From positions 1-49,639 of the IMG/VR virus record IMGVR_UViG_3300027842_000203: DNA of 49,639 bases; one strand, given 5' to 3'. This document shows, one piece after another, positions 22,399 through 29,281 of the stretch. Within the stretch, counting starts at the first letter, position 1. Every line of letters begins with the position of its first letter. The notes beneath the pieces were generated by a model. It saw only the letters and a list, made by a program, of their open reading frames with translations, did not search any database and was not told where the DNA came from. Source of the stretch: a virus. Made by a program: the position numbers and the translations under genes.

Positions 22399-23201
22399 TC
22401 ACCAATCGCACCGTCAACGCGAACGGCTGGACATCAGATCGTAACCCGAACAGCAACACGTTCTGGTCGAATCTGGGACAGCCGCTGTCTCCGTTCTCGA
22501 ACTGGAAGATGGCCGACAGGGAAGAATGTCTGGCGCTGATCAGCGGAATTGGCAAGCCGCCGCTGGTATGGATTCACGGATTCAATAATTCACCGGAGAA
22601 GGCTCTGGGAACTCTGCAGGCGATCGCCGCAGGCCTGGGTGACTCTTTCACCTACATCGCCTACCTCTGGCCCTCACAAGCACGGGAAGATTTGATCGGT
22701 TATCAGGAAGACTCAAAGACGGTGGAGGCTTCGGCGCCGCAGATTCTGGATGCACTGAAGCTGTTCGACAATCCCACGGTAATCGCGCACTCGCGCGGTA
22801 ACTATGCCATCCAGAAAGCGCTGTATCAGGAGTGGACGCAATCGGCCGAGAAGGTGATCGGCGCCTTCATCTCCGTGGCCGCGGACGTTGACAACGACAT
22901 CCTGGCCCAGGTGGGAGGCCAGGGACTGAAGAACCTGGTGGAGCGCGCGCTGGTCCTGCTGACTCCCAAGGACGGAGCCCTGATCGCTTCCGCCGAGATT
23001 CATCTTGGTCGGCTGCGTCTGGGGCTCACCGGTCCCGATGGACCCTGCCCGGGTAACTTCGTGAAACAGGACTGCACCGAGCTGATGAAGATCGACAACG
23101 TCGAACTCTGGCTGAATCACAGCGCTTACTTCCAGTCGCCCAAGGTCTACGAACTGGTGGGTCAGTTTCTGGGAGGGCAGGCGAAGGCGGTGGGCGCGTG
23201 A
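22386..23201 (+). CDS. Alpha/beta hydrolase (DUF900-like)
   Basis: 271 residues from GTG 22386. VWIHGFNNSPEKALGTLQ (oxyanion region), LWPSQAREDLIGYQEDS and AHSRGN (nucleophile Ser 136) form the core of the DUF900-like alpha/beta hydrolase family (PF05990). The acid would be Asp 167 or 169 and the base His 245 in LNHSAYF. No signal peptide is seen. Next to the lysis genes, it may cleave an ester in the cell envelope or a lipid, comparable in place to LysB, but substrate is unknown. Confidence 0.75.
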   Translation: MFFLITNRTVNANGWTSDRNPNSNTFWSNLGQPLSPFSNWKMADREECLALISGIGKPPLVWIHGFNNSPEKALGTLQAIAAGLGDSFTYIAYLWPSQAREDLIGYQEDSKTVEASAPQILDALKLFDNPTVIAHSRGNYAIQKALYQEWTQSAEKVIGAFISVAADVDNDILAQVGGQGLKNLVERALVLLTPKDGALIASAEIHLGRLRLGLTGPDGPCPGNFVKQDCTELMKIDNVELWLNHSAYFQSPKVYELVGQFLGGQAKAVGA

Positions 23202-23419
23202 AAGCCGAACGTTGCGAGCCATGTCTAAGCGGCAGGCGCGACGGCCAGCCGTGCAATAGAAAGACATGTTTGTGCCGTTGCCATCGGGAAGGTCGAGCAG
23301 CGGTTGACGCTCTCGCAGATCGCGGTCTTGATAAAGCGCGAGCGGCGCGGGGATTCAGGTATCGCGGGCAAGCGCTCACGTTGGACGTGCAGCGTCTCAT
23401 CGAAGAGGAGGGCGCGTGA
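23198..23419 (+). CDS. Small Cys-rich basic protein
   Basis: 73 residues from GTG 23198, GTGA-coupled on both sides. Cysteines in the N-terminal third (CEPC, C...CLCRCH) may form a zinc site; the rest is basic and helical. Function unknown. Confidence 0.55.
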   Translation: MKAERCEPCLSGRRDGQPCNRKTCLCRCHREGRAAVDALADRGLDKARAARGFRYRGQALTLDVQRLIEEEGA

Positions 23420-23904
23420 ACCTGGACGATTGCTCGGTTTACCTCTTCGTGCGTCAGGATATTCCGCTGGCGCAGCAGCTGGTGCAGTCGAATCACGCGC
23501 TGCTGATGATGGCGTGGCCGGAATTGCCGGTTTGCACTATAGCCATGGATTCGGGAGCGGCTAGCTCGATATTCGCCTCGAGCACAAACGTCGTGACCCT
23601 TGGCGATCATGGACATCCCAACATCATCCTGATTGGCGTTCCTGACGTAAAGGCGCTGGAGCGCGTAAAAGCCAAGCTAGAGCGTCTGCAAATCGTTCAC
23701 TACGCTTGGCGCGAACCTGATGAGCCCGGCCTCGGCTTCACGGCAATCGCTACGGCGCCGCTCGACAAGCCGCAGCGCAATCAGCTTCACAGTTACAGAC
23801 TTTGGAAATACTCGGGTAGCTCAGAGAAAGAGCACTCCGTTTCTAACGGAGAGGTCGATGGTTCAAGTCCATCCCCGAGTGCCACCTCTTTGAATTGCAC
23901 TTAG
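23416..23904 (+). CDS. Peptidyl-tRNA hydrolase-like protein (Pth2-like)
   Basis: 162 residues from GTG 23416 to TAG 23904. LFVRQDIPLAQQLVQSNHALL (residues 10-30), ILIGVPDVKALERVKAKLE, then YAWREPDEPGLGFTAIATAPL and LHSYRLWKY resemble the short Pth2/archaeal peptidyl-tRNA hydrolase fold. Some expected residues are changed, so catalytic activity is uncertain. The homologous part ends near residue 131; the last 30 residues are encoded over the tRNA gene and are probably an added tail. A role releasing peptidyl-tRNA or binding tRNA is inferred. Confidence 0.6.
   Translation: MNLDDCSVYLFVRQDIPLAQQLVQSNHALLMMAWPELPVCTIAMDSGAASSIFASSTNVVTLGDHGHPNIILIGVPDVKALERVKAKLERLQIVHYAWREPDEPGLGFTAIATAPLDKPQRNQLHSYRLWKYSGSSEKEHSVSNGEVDGSSPSPSATSLNCT
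23810..23884 (+). tRNA. tRNA-Arg (anticodon TCT)
   Basis: A complete cloverleaf is visible. Acceptor arms ACTCGGG and CCCGAGT pair perfectly; the D-stem is GCTC/GAGC, the anticodon stem CTCCG/CGGAG with loop TTTCTAA (anticodon TCT), the variable loop AGGTC, and the T-stem GATGG/CCATC with loop TTCAAGT. Discriminator G is followed by encoded CCA. The seven-base D-loop lacks the usual GG. The tRNA reads AGA codons, probably rare in GC-rich host DNA. It overlaps the 3' end of the hydrolase-like gene. Confidence 0.93.
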
Positions 23905-23914
23905 GAGAAAAATC

Positions 23915-24556
23915 ATGATCTCTCGTATCTTCGCGCCTCGCGGCGCACTGAGCATTTTGCTATGCGTGGCCGTGACGGCTGCGATTCCATTTACCACCGG
24001 CTGCAGCTACAGCCAGGCGCAGATCACTTCCGCGGTCCAGAAAGTTGAGAACGGACTGAAAACCACGAAAGCGCTGCTGCCCTCGGCCAACGTCATCCTC
24101 GCCGATCTCCAGGTTGTACAGCCGGACGTCGCAGAATACCTGGCGCCGATTCTGGCGAATGCAGGACCGGCGATCGATAAAGTCATTGCCGCCTGCGATG
24201 CCTACCTGGCCAATCCTGGCGCTGATGCCTATCAGGCGATATTGAACGGCGTCGATGCGATCACGGCGCAGGCAGACCAGGCAGCTCTCAAGATTGCCGG
24301 CGTCAAGAACCAGGCGTCGCAGAACAAGGCCGCGACCTACATTGCGCTGGTCTCAACCGGTCTTCATGTGGCGCTGGGAATCCTGGAAAACTACGCCACC
24401 AAGAAACAGGTGCAGGCAGTGAAGGCCGCATCCGCGCGTGTTCCTTTCGAACAGGTCAAGCCTCTGTTGAATCGCGACTACGCGCGCAACGAGCTGGCCG
24501 ATCTGGGCTACTCGCCTGCGGAAGTCGACTACGCGATGGAGCGGGCCGGGCTGTAA
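23915..24556 (+). CDS. Predicted lipoprotein
   Basis: 213 residues from ATG 23915 with a strong taggagaaa site. The signal peptide ends FTTGC (Cys 30), a plausible lipobox, though position -3 is Thr rather than Leu. The mature part is Ala-rich and helical with a C-terminal YARNELADLGYSPAEVDYAMERAGL region. It would sit on the outer or inner membrane. Phage-encoded lipoproteins often block superinfection or take part in lysis; either is possible. Confidence 0.65.
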   Translation: MISRIFAPRGALSILLCVAVTAAIPFTTGCSYSQAQITSAVQKVENGLKTTKALLPSANVILADLQVVQPDVAEYLAPILANAGPAIDKVIAACDAYLANPGADAYQAILNGVDAITAQADQAALKIAGVKNQASQNKAATYIALVSTGLHVALGILENYATKKQVQAVKAASARVPFEQVKPLLNRDYARNELADLGYSPAEVDYAMERAGL

Positions 24557-24564
24557 AGACAAGA

Positions 24565-24580
24565 TTCCGCGAGAGCGGAA
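24565..24580. other. GAGA-loop hairpin
   Basis: TTCCGC-GAGA-GCGGAA, a perfect six-base stem with a GNRA loop between the lipoprotein gene and the next. No U-tract follows, so it is probably not a terminator. Confidence 0.4.
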
Positions 24581-24609
24581 AATTCAGAAGAAGAAAAGAG
24601 AAGAAGAAC

Positions 24610-24903
24610 ATGCTGACAGTCAAGTTGTGCAAGGGCCACACGATGAAGATCGTGGAGGCGAGTGAAGTTGAAATATTCCCGTGCGGTCGGGCTCCAAACT
24701 CGGACGCCGAGCCCGAAAAGCGCACCAACTCTGTGCGAGAAATTGCGGTCACGCGCTGGAACGGCAGTCACGATGTGTTTTACGTCTCCGACGGTCCGGT
24801 AAACGACAAAGTCGCGCATTCCGGCGTTGACGTCGAGTATTTTGACTGCGCCTACATCGAAAACGCTCACGGCGCTACCACGGAAAAAGTTCACGCCTAT
24901 TAA
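24610..24903 (+). CDS. Hypothetical protein
   Basis: 97 residues from ATG 24610 after a purine-rich gaagaagaac stretch. Beta-rich. No family recognised. Confidence 0.5.
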   Translation: MLTVKLCKGHTMKIVEASEVEIFPCGRAPNSDAEPEKRTNSVREIAVTRWNGSHDVFYVSDGPVNDKVAHSGVDVEYFDCAYIENAHGATTEKVHAY

Positions 24904-24904
24904 C

Positions 24905-25288
24905 ATGAAACTTGCTCTCTGCCTGCTGGCGCTCAGCCTTTCCTGCTTTGCCCAGCAGGCGGACTCTACATCGTCCGCATCGCAGCCTCCCAGCGCCCCG
25001 CAGCCCAAGGTTCACGAGACGCTCTTCGATCCTCAGAACGTCACCATGTTCTGGGCCGATGCCACGGCGATGGCTGGAGAGATCGGCGCAAGCTGCTCGG
25101 ATACTACGGTCTCTAGGTTGGACTGCCGCAACATCGCGATCGGCGGTGCCGGATTCATGGCGGTCGAGGTCCTGGGCACGGCAGTACTGCACAAAACCGG
25201 CCACCACAACTTCGAAAGAGTTCTCCCACCGGCCGCGATCCTGTTTCATGTAGCGCGGCTGGTCTATGTGAGTACTCACCGCAAATGA
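24905..25288 (+). CDS. Exported membrane-anchored protein
   Basis: 127 residues from ATG 24905. LALCLLALSLSCFAQQ is a typical signal peptide (cleaved near Ala 16). A hydrophobic helix lies at about residues 76-92 (IAIGGAGFMAVEVLGTAV) and another near 106-122 (VLPPAAILFHVARLVYV). Probably an envelope protein of unknown role; ATGA-coupled to the next exported gene. Confidence 0.6.
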   Translation: MKLALCLLALSLSCFAQQADSTSSASQPPSAPQPKVHETLFDPQNVTMFWADATAMAGEIGASCSDTTVSRLDCRNIAIGGAGFMAVEVLGTAVLHKTGHHNFERVLPPAAILFHVARLVYVSTHRK

Positions 25289-25815
25289 AACGCATACTCG
25301 TAATCGCCTCATCTCTCGCGCTGGTTGCGGCAACACACGCGCAGAGCGTGCGCCTGCCGAATCCCAAGCTCACGCCGGGCGCGACGACAGATGCCACGGC
25401 TACGGCGCTTTGCTCGAAGAGCTTCCACACGGGCTCGGTGCGCAACGTGCCGGAGTCGGAGAAGAATGCCGTCTACAAGGAATATGGCATCTCGAACCAT
25501 AAAGGCTACTGCGCGGGCGCGGAAGGCTGCGAGATCGACCATTTGATCTCGCTGGAACTGGGCGGCTCGAACGACATCAAGAATCTCTGGCCGCAACCTT
25601 ACGGCCAGCATCCTGGCGCACACGAGAAAGACTGGCTGGAGAATGCATTGCATAGACTGGTTTGTGCGCGAAAGATCAGTCTAGAGAAGGCTCAGCAAAT
25701 GATTGCGCGGGATTGGTACAGCGCGTACCGGCAAATCTGTATAGAGTTCCCGCCCGCCAATTCCTCAGGTAGCACGCCTTGCAGAGCCCACGGGACACGT
25801 GAGGCGAAGAAGTAG
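25285..25815 (+). CDS. Secreted HNH-type nuclease, 3' end apparently replaced
   Basis: 176 residues from ATG 25285. Signal peptide MKRILVIASSLALVAATHA. The core GCEIDHLISLELGGSNDIKNLW is the D-H...N motif of a secreted HNH family, followed by KDWLENALHRLVCARKISLEKAQ and DWYSAYRQ. The DNA from about 25640 is more AT-rich than the first 350 bases, and the region downstream holds a second copy of the same C-terminal segment (26222-26368). The simplest reading is that the 3' end was swapped when the adjacent endonuclease inserted. The protein is probably still full length. Confidence 0.7.
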   Translation: MKRILVIASSLALVAATHAQSVRLPNPKLTPGATTDATATALCSKSFHTGSVRNVPESEKNAVYKEYGISNHKGYCAGAEGCEIDHLISLELGGSNDIKNLWPQPYGQHPGAHEKDWLENALHRLVCARKISLEKAQQMIARDWYSAYRQICIEFPPANSSGSTPCRAHGTREAKK

Positions 25816-26221
25816 AGTGGCACTCCTGACAACAATCAAATCCAATACCCCATCGGCCATTCTTGCCATGAAGAAGGCAGTGGTCGATCTGGTGAAGCAG
25901 TTCGAGGTTCGTTGGCCTGTTATCGGCGCGGTCATGGTTCTTGTGGTGTACATGCTCATTGGTTGCAAGCTGCCTGCCCAACACCTGCTCCATGACCAAG
26001 CGATGCTCCATCGAGAACCGCCCTCTGCTGTCATCCCAGACCATGACGTAGCCATTGAAGATATATCTGGCACTCTTATAGGCTACCGATCGTCCGTCTC
26101 CTCTCTTAATGCACATGTTGTACTTGCCAGCGCACGACAGATTGCAGAACTTTCGAGGCCTAGCTTTCTGCCGGCTGATGATGGGCGCGCCGCACTGGAT
26201 ACAGCTAAAACTAAATGGCAT
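25676..26221 (-). CDS. HNH homing-type endonuclease
   Basis: 181 residues on the minus strand, start ATG at 26221. CIQCG...CNLSC (zinc), HRLVMEQVLGRQL, EHVHHKNHDRADNRPTNLEL (HNH), IDHCLLHGK, and CQEC...CKACYLRNWRAG (second zinc site). This is the HNH_3-type layout of free-standing homing endonucleases. It is the only convincing minus-strand gene in the window and lies between two copies of another gene's 3' end. The DNA is more AT-rich than its neighbours. The last 25 residues overlap antisense to the upstream gene and may not matter. Confidence 0.8.
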   Translation of the reverse strand: MPFSFSCIQCGAPIISRQKARPRKFCNLSCAGKYNMCIKRGDGRSVAYKSARYIFNGYVMVWDDSRGRFSMEHRLVMEQVLGRQLATNEHVHHKNHDRADNRPTNLELLHQIDHCLLHGKNGRWGIGFDCCQECHSTSSPHVSRGLCKACYLRNWRAGTLYRFAGTRCTNPAQSFAEPSLD

Positions 26222-26368
26222 GACGAGAGAGTAACACAGTTGGAAAACTGGCTACATCGCCAGGTCTGCGCGAAAGCGATGTCGCTGGCCGAGGCGCAGA
26301 AAGCCATCTCGGGCAACTGGTACGCAGCCTACAGGAAGATGCTGGCGGCGCAGGGCGTGAAGCGGTAA
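26222..26368 (+). pseudogene. Displaced 3' end of secreted HNH nuclease gene
   Basis: Encodes RVTQLENWLHRQVCAK then AQKAISGNWYAAYRKM, similar over 40 residues to the C-terminus of the gene at 25285 (LEN.LHR.VCA..., AQ..I...WY.AYR), though the DNA differs. It has the GC-rich composition of the surrounding phage. It looks like the original 3' end, left downstream of the insertion, with no start of its own. Ends in TAATG overlap with the next gene. Confidence 0.6.
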
Positions 26369-26832
26369 TGCCTACCGCGCCAGCCGTCGCGTGTAGATGC
26401 GGCGGACTGAACTGCACCGAGCATAACCGTTCCGGTAATCAGCGCGCAGCCGATCGGTTCCGCGGTAGTTCCAATTCACGTGGTTATGGGCATAACTGGC
26501 GCAGTCGGCTACAGCCTATGGTCTTGGCGCGTGATCCACTCTGCCGAGATCCGTTTAAACGCGGCTGTACCAATGCCAGCCGCATAGGCGATCACATCAT
26601 CCCAAAGGCTCACGGTGGTACGGATGCCCTAGAGAACCTGCAAGGCATTTGCACGGATTGCCACAATGCCAAGATCCACCTTGAGCAGCAGGTCAAGTTC
26701 ACAAGAGACTGCGCCTGCGAGATACCCATGACTGCTCGCCTGATCGCAACGAACGTGATCGCCCTTGCCTGCGAGGCGCATGCCAAGCCTGGCTCGCTGC
26801 CAGTGGCATCGTGGACTAGGATGGTCGCCTAG
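26368..26832 (+). CDS. Packaging-associated HNH endonuclease
   Basis: 154 residues from ATG 26368. RGYGHNWRSRLQPMVLARDPLC, then GDHIIPKAHGGTDALENLQGICTDCHNAK is the classical HNH signature (D-H, N, C-x2-C-H-N). HNH genes immediately ahead of terminase genes are typical of cos-type phages, where the protein works with terminase on DNA cleavage. The N-terminal part has extra cysteines (CRCGGLNC). Confidence 0.85.
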   Translation: MPTAPAVACRCGGLNCTEHNRSGNQRAADRFRGSSNSRGYGHNWRSRLQPMVLARDPLCRDPFKRGCTNASRIGDHIIPKAHGGTDALENLQGICTDCHNAKIHLEQQVKFTRDCACEIPMTARLIATNVIALACEAHAKPGSLPVASWTRMVA

Positions 26833-26946
26833 CAGCAAGGGGTAGGGCGGGTCGATTTTCTAAAACCGACCGCCTTCGCGACCGCCGCGCAGCATAATTT
26901 TTACATCCCCAAAACTCAATATTTCAACATTTCCATATTGTGGAAT
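26833..26946 (+). promoter_or_regulatory. Gap upstream of TerS: hairpins and cos candidate
   Basis: Contains a long imperfect hairpin (26847-26873, GGCGGGTCG...CGACCGCC with an inner TTTT/AAAA pair), an AT-rich stretch with oligo-T, and a perfect hairpin CCATATT-GTGG-AATATGG (26933-26950) that holds the start codon of TerS. Position between HNH and TerS is where cos often lies, but no cos sequence is recognisable. Confidence 0.4.
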
Positions 26947-27396
26947 ATGGCCAGACCGAGAAAAACAGCAGAAGCACTCGAATTGAACGGTGCTTTCAAA
27001 AAAAACCCCAACCGGCGACGCATTGATCCGGTTTCGCGCGGCCCTCTGGGCGATCCGCCGGCGCATCTCTCGGAATCTCAACGTCAAATCTGGCTGGAAT
27101 TCCTGGCGACCTATCCCGACGGTGCGCTGAACAGCGAGAACCGGGTGTGGATCGAGATCGCCTGCGTTCTGACTGACAAATTCCGCAAGGCCGGCAAGGA
27201 TGGGCGCCCTCCGATGCCAGCCAGCGAGATAACGGCGCTGCAACGAGCCCTGCATGAGATGGGCGGCTCGCCGACATCGAAGGCCAAGCTTGGCAGACCG
27301 GCAAAAGAAAAGATCAAGGAAGACGGCAACCCGTTCGCGGATTTCCTCGACTCGCCGCACAAGCAAAGCGGGAAGAGCGGCGGCTCAGTCAACTGA
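26947..27396 (+). CDS. terS: Terminase small subunit
   Basis: 149 residues from ATG 26947. The RPRKTAEALELNGAFKKNPNRRR start and the PPAHLSESQRQIWLEFLATYP segment are typical of P27-like small terminases. Gene order (HNH before, TerL after) supports it. It would recognise the packaging site. The start codon lies in a hairpin, and the ribosome site is weak. Confidence 0.85.
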   Translation: MARPRKTAEALELNGAFKKNPNRRRIDPVSRGPLGDPPAHLSESQRQIWLEFLATYPDGALNSENRVWIEIACVLTDKFRKAGKDGRPPMPASEITALQRALHEMGGSPTSKAKLGRPAKEKIKEDGNPFADFLDSPHKQSGKSGGSVN

Positions 27397-29095
27397 TCTC
27401 AGCTTCTGCGGCGTTGCCAATAAATATGCCCAGGATGTTGTCTCAGGAAGGATTGTGGCGTGCCGGCTGGTCATCGCCGCCTGCCGACGCCATCTCAACG
27501 ATCTGAAGCGCGTTGGCGATCCCGAATTCGGCTACCGCTTTGATCCGGCCAAGGCTGAAAGATGCTGCAGGTTCATAGAGAGGCTTCCACACGTGAAGGG
27601 TAAGTGGGCATCGCGGAAAGAAACAATCAAGCTTACAGCATGGCAGGTATTCATAGTCTGCTGTCTGTTCGGGTGGGTGAACGCATCCACGGAATGTTAT
27701 CGCTTTCGTGAAGCCTATATCAAGGTCGCGCGCAAGAACGCGAAGAGCACGCTCTCTGCCGGCATCGGGCTCTATAAGTTTTCGGCCGACGGTGAGTTCG
27801 GAGCTGAGGTCTACTCCGGAGCCACAACAAAGAAACAGGCCTGGGAAGTTTTCCGGCCAGCTCGCCAGATGGTCGACCGGACGCCCCTACTCAAAGGAAC
27901 TCTCGGCATCAGAGTCAATGCCGAGAGCCTGGTCATTGAAGCCAATGGTAGCCGCTTCGAGCCGGTGATCGGAAAACCTGGCGATGGCGCTTCACCATCG
28001 TGTGCGATCATCGATGAATATCACGAACATGCCAGCGATGACCTCTATGACACGATGAAGACTGGCATGGGCGCCCGGGACAATCCCCTGCTAATCGTAA
28101 TCACCACCTCCGGCAGCGATCGCTCCGGACCTTGTTATGCGCTCGAACAGGATGCCATCAAGGTCCTCGAAGGCAAGCTTCGGAATGATGAGTGGTTCTG
28201 CATTGCCTATGGGATCGATGAAGGCGACGATTGGAAATCTGAACTCGCACTGCTAAAGGCCAACCCGAACTATGACGTCAGCGTGTTTGGGGACTATCTC
28301 AAGCGGCAGCAGCGCGACGCCGTCAACTCCGCGCGCAAGCAGAATACATTTAAGACGAAGCACTTGGACGTCTGGGTCAACGCCGATGTGGCATGGATGA
28401 ATTCAGCCAAGTGGGACGCCTGCACCGATCCGAATCTAAAGCTTGATGACTTCGAAGGCGAGCCATGCATAGCCTCATTGGACCTAGCCAGCCGCAAGGA
28501 CCTGGCCGATAAGGTCCTGATGTTCCGCAAAGCGATCGACGGCAAGTTCCACTATTACGCCTTCGCCACGCACTATCTGAACGCTTCGGCCATAGAGGAA
28601 GCCAAAGGCAGCCATTATGAGGGATGGGCCGCCGCGGGCTTGATTGTGAAGACCCCGGGAAACATCACCGATTACAAGCGCATTTCGGACGACATGATCG
28701 CCGACACAAAGAAATTTCGGGCGATCGAAGTTCCTCACGATCCCTACCACGGCGCCGCGCTGGTGCAGTTCATGCAGGCCGAGCCTGAGTGGAACCAATC
28801 GGCCCGGGTCGTAGAGGTCCGTCAGACCGTGGCCATGATGTCGCCGGCCATGAAGGAATTTGAAGCGATCGTGCTTGACGGCCGCTTTCATCACAATGGT
28901 GACCCGGTCCTCAGCTGGATGGTCACCAACGTGGTTTGCCACATAGACAGGAAGGACAACATTTTTCCCACGAAGCAGAATGCAGAGTCGAAGATCGACG
29001 GCGCCATCTGCCTTTTCATGTCTCTGATTCGATGGATGGCCAATCCCGGTGATGGTACGTCCGTCTATGAATCCCGCGGCCTTTTAAGCGTATGA
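27254..29095 (+). CDS. terL: Terminase large subunit
   Basis: The frame is open from ATG 27254 (613 residues), but the first 47 residues are Arg-rich shadow of TerS; the true start is unclear (TTG 27290 and GTG 27455 are other options). Conserved part begins near residue 57 (KYAQDVVSGRIVACR). ATPase Walker A is KNAKST (161-166) and Walker B IIDEYHE (Asp 254, Glu 255). The nuclease domain has LDLASRKD (about 409-416), the PHDPYHGA loop and SKIDGAICL near the end, giving the RNase H-like Asp triad. Length and motifs match the Terminase_1/HK97-type family. It packages DNA into proheads. Confidence 0.93.
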   Translation: MRWAARRHRRPSLADRQKKRSRKTATRSRISSTRRTSKAGRAAAQSTDLSFCGVANKYAQDVVSGRIVACRLVIAACRRHLNDLKRVGDPEFGYRFDPAKAERCCRFIERLPHVKGKWASRKETIKLTAWQVFIVCCLFGWVNASTECYRFREAYIKVARKNAKSTLSAGIGLYKFSADGEFGAEVYSGATTKKQAWEVFRPARQMVDRTPLLKGTLGIRVNAESLVIEANGSRFEPVIGKPGDGASPSCAIIDEYHEHASDDLYDTMKTGMGARDNPLLIVITTSGSDRSGPCYALEQDAIKVLEGKLRNDEWFCIAYGIDEGDDWKSELALLKANPNYDVSVFGDYLKRQQRDAVNSARKQNTFKTKHLDVWVNADVAWMNSAKWDACTDPNLKLDDFEGEPCIASLDLASRKDLADKVLMFRKAIDGKFHYYAFATHYLNASAIEEAKGSHYEGWAAAGLIVKTPGNITDYKRISDDMIADTKKFRAIEVPHDPYHGAALVQFMQAEPEWNQSARVVEVRQTVAMMSPAMKEFEAIVLDGRFHHNGDPVLSWMVTNVVCHIDRKDNIFPTKQNAESKIDGAICLFMSLIRWMANPGDGTSVYESRGLLSV

Positions 29096-29274
29096 ATCCT
29101 GCCCACACCGAAAGAATTGCCGACGTCCTCGCCCTGGCCGGCATCGCCGCTGCAGAGGTGGGGACGTATCAGCTGAACCACTGGGCCGCGCTGGTACTGG
29201 GCGGGGCCTTCATGATCGCTTTTGCTCTCTGGATCGGACGGGCCAGCGCACGGCGCCAGCCCAAGGAAGGGTGA
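29092..29274 (+). CDS. Small membrane protein
   Basis: 60 residues, ATGA-coupled to TerL. A hydrophobic helix (about residues 33-50, ALVLGGAFMIAFALWIG) precedes a basic tail. Small membrane proteins between terminase and portal occur in some phages; function unknown. Confidence 0.6.
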   Translation: MNPAHTERIADVLALAGIAAAEVGTYQLNHWAALVLGGAFMIAFALWIGRASARRQPKEG

Positions 29275-29281
29275 ATAACCG

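Noticed and set aside
25799-26368. A 189-residue plus-strand reading frame
   Set aside because: Most of it is antisense to the HNH homing gene; only the last 49 residues look real, and they are reported as a displaced gene end.
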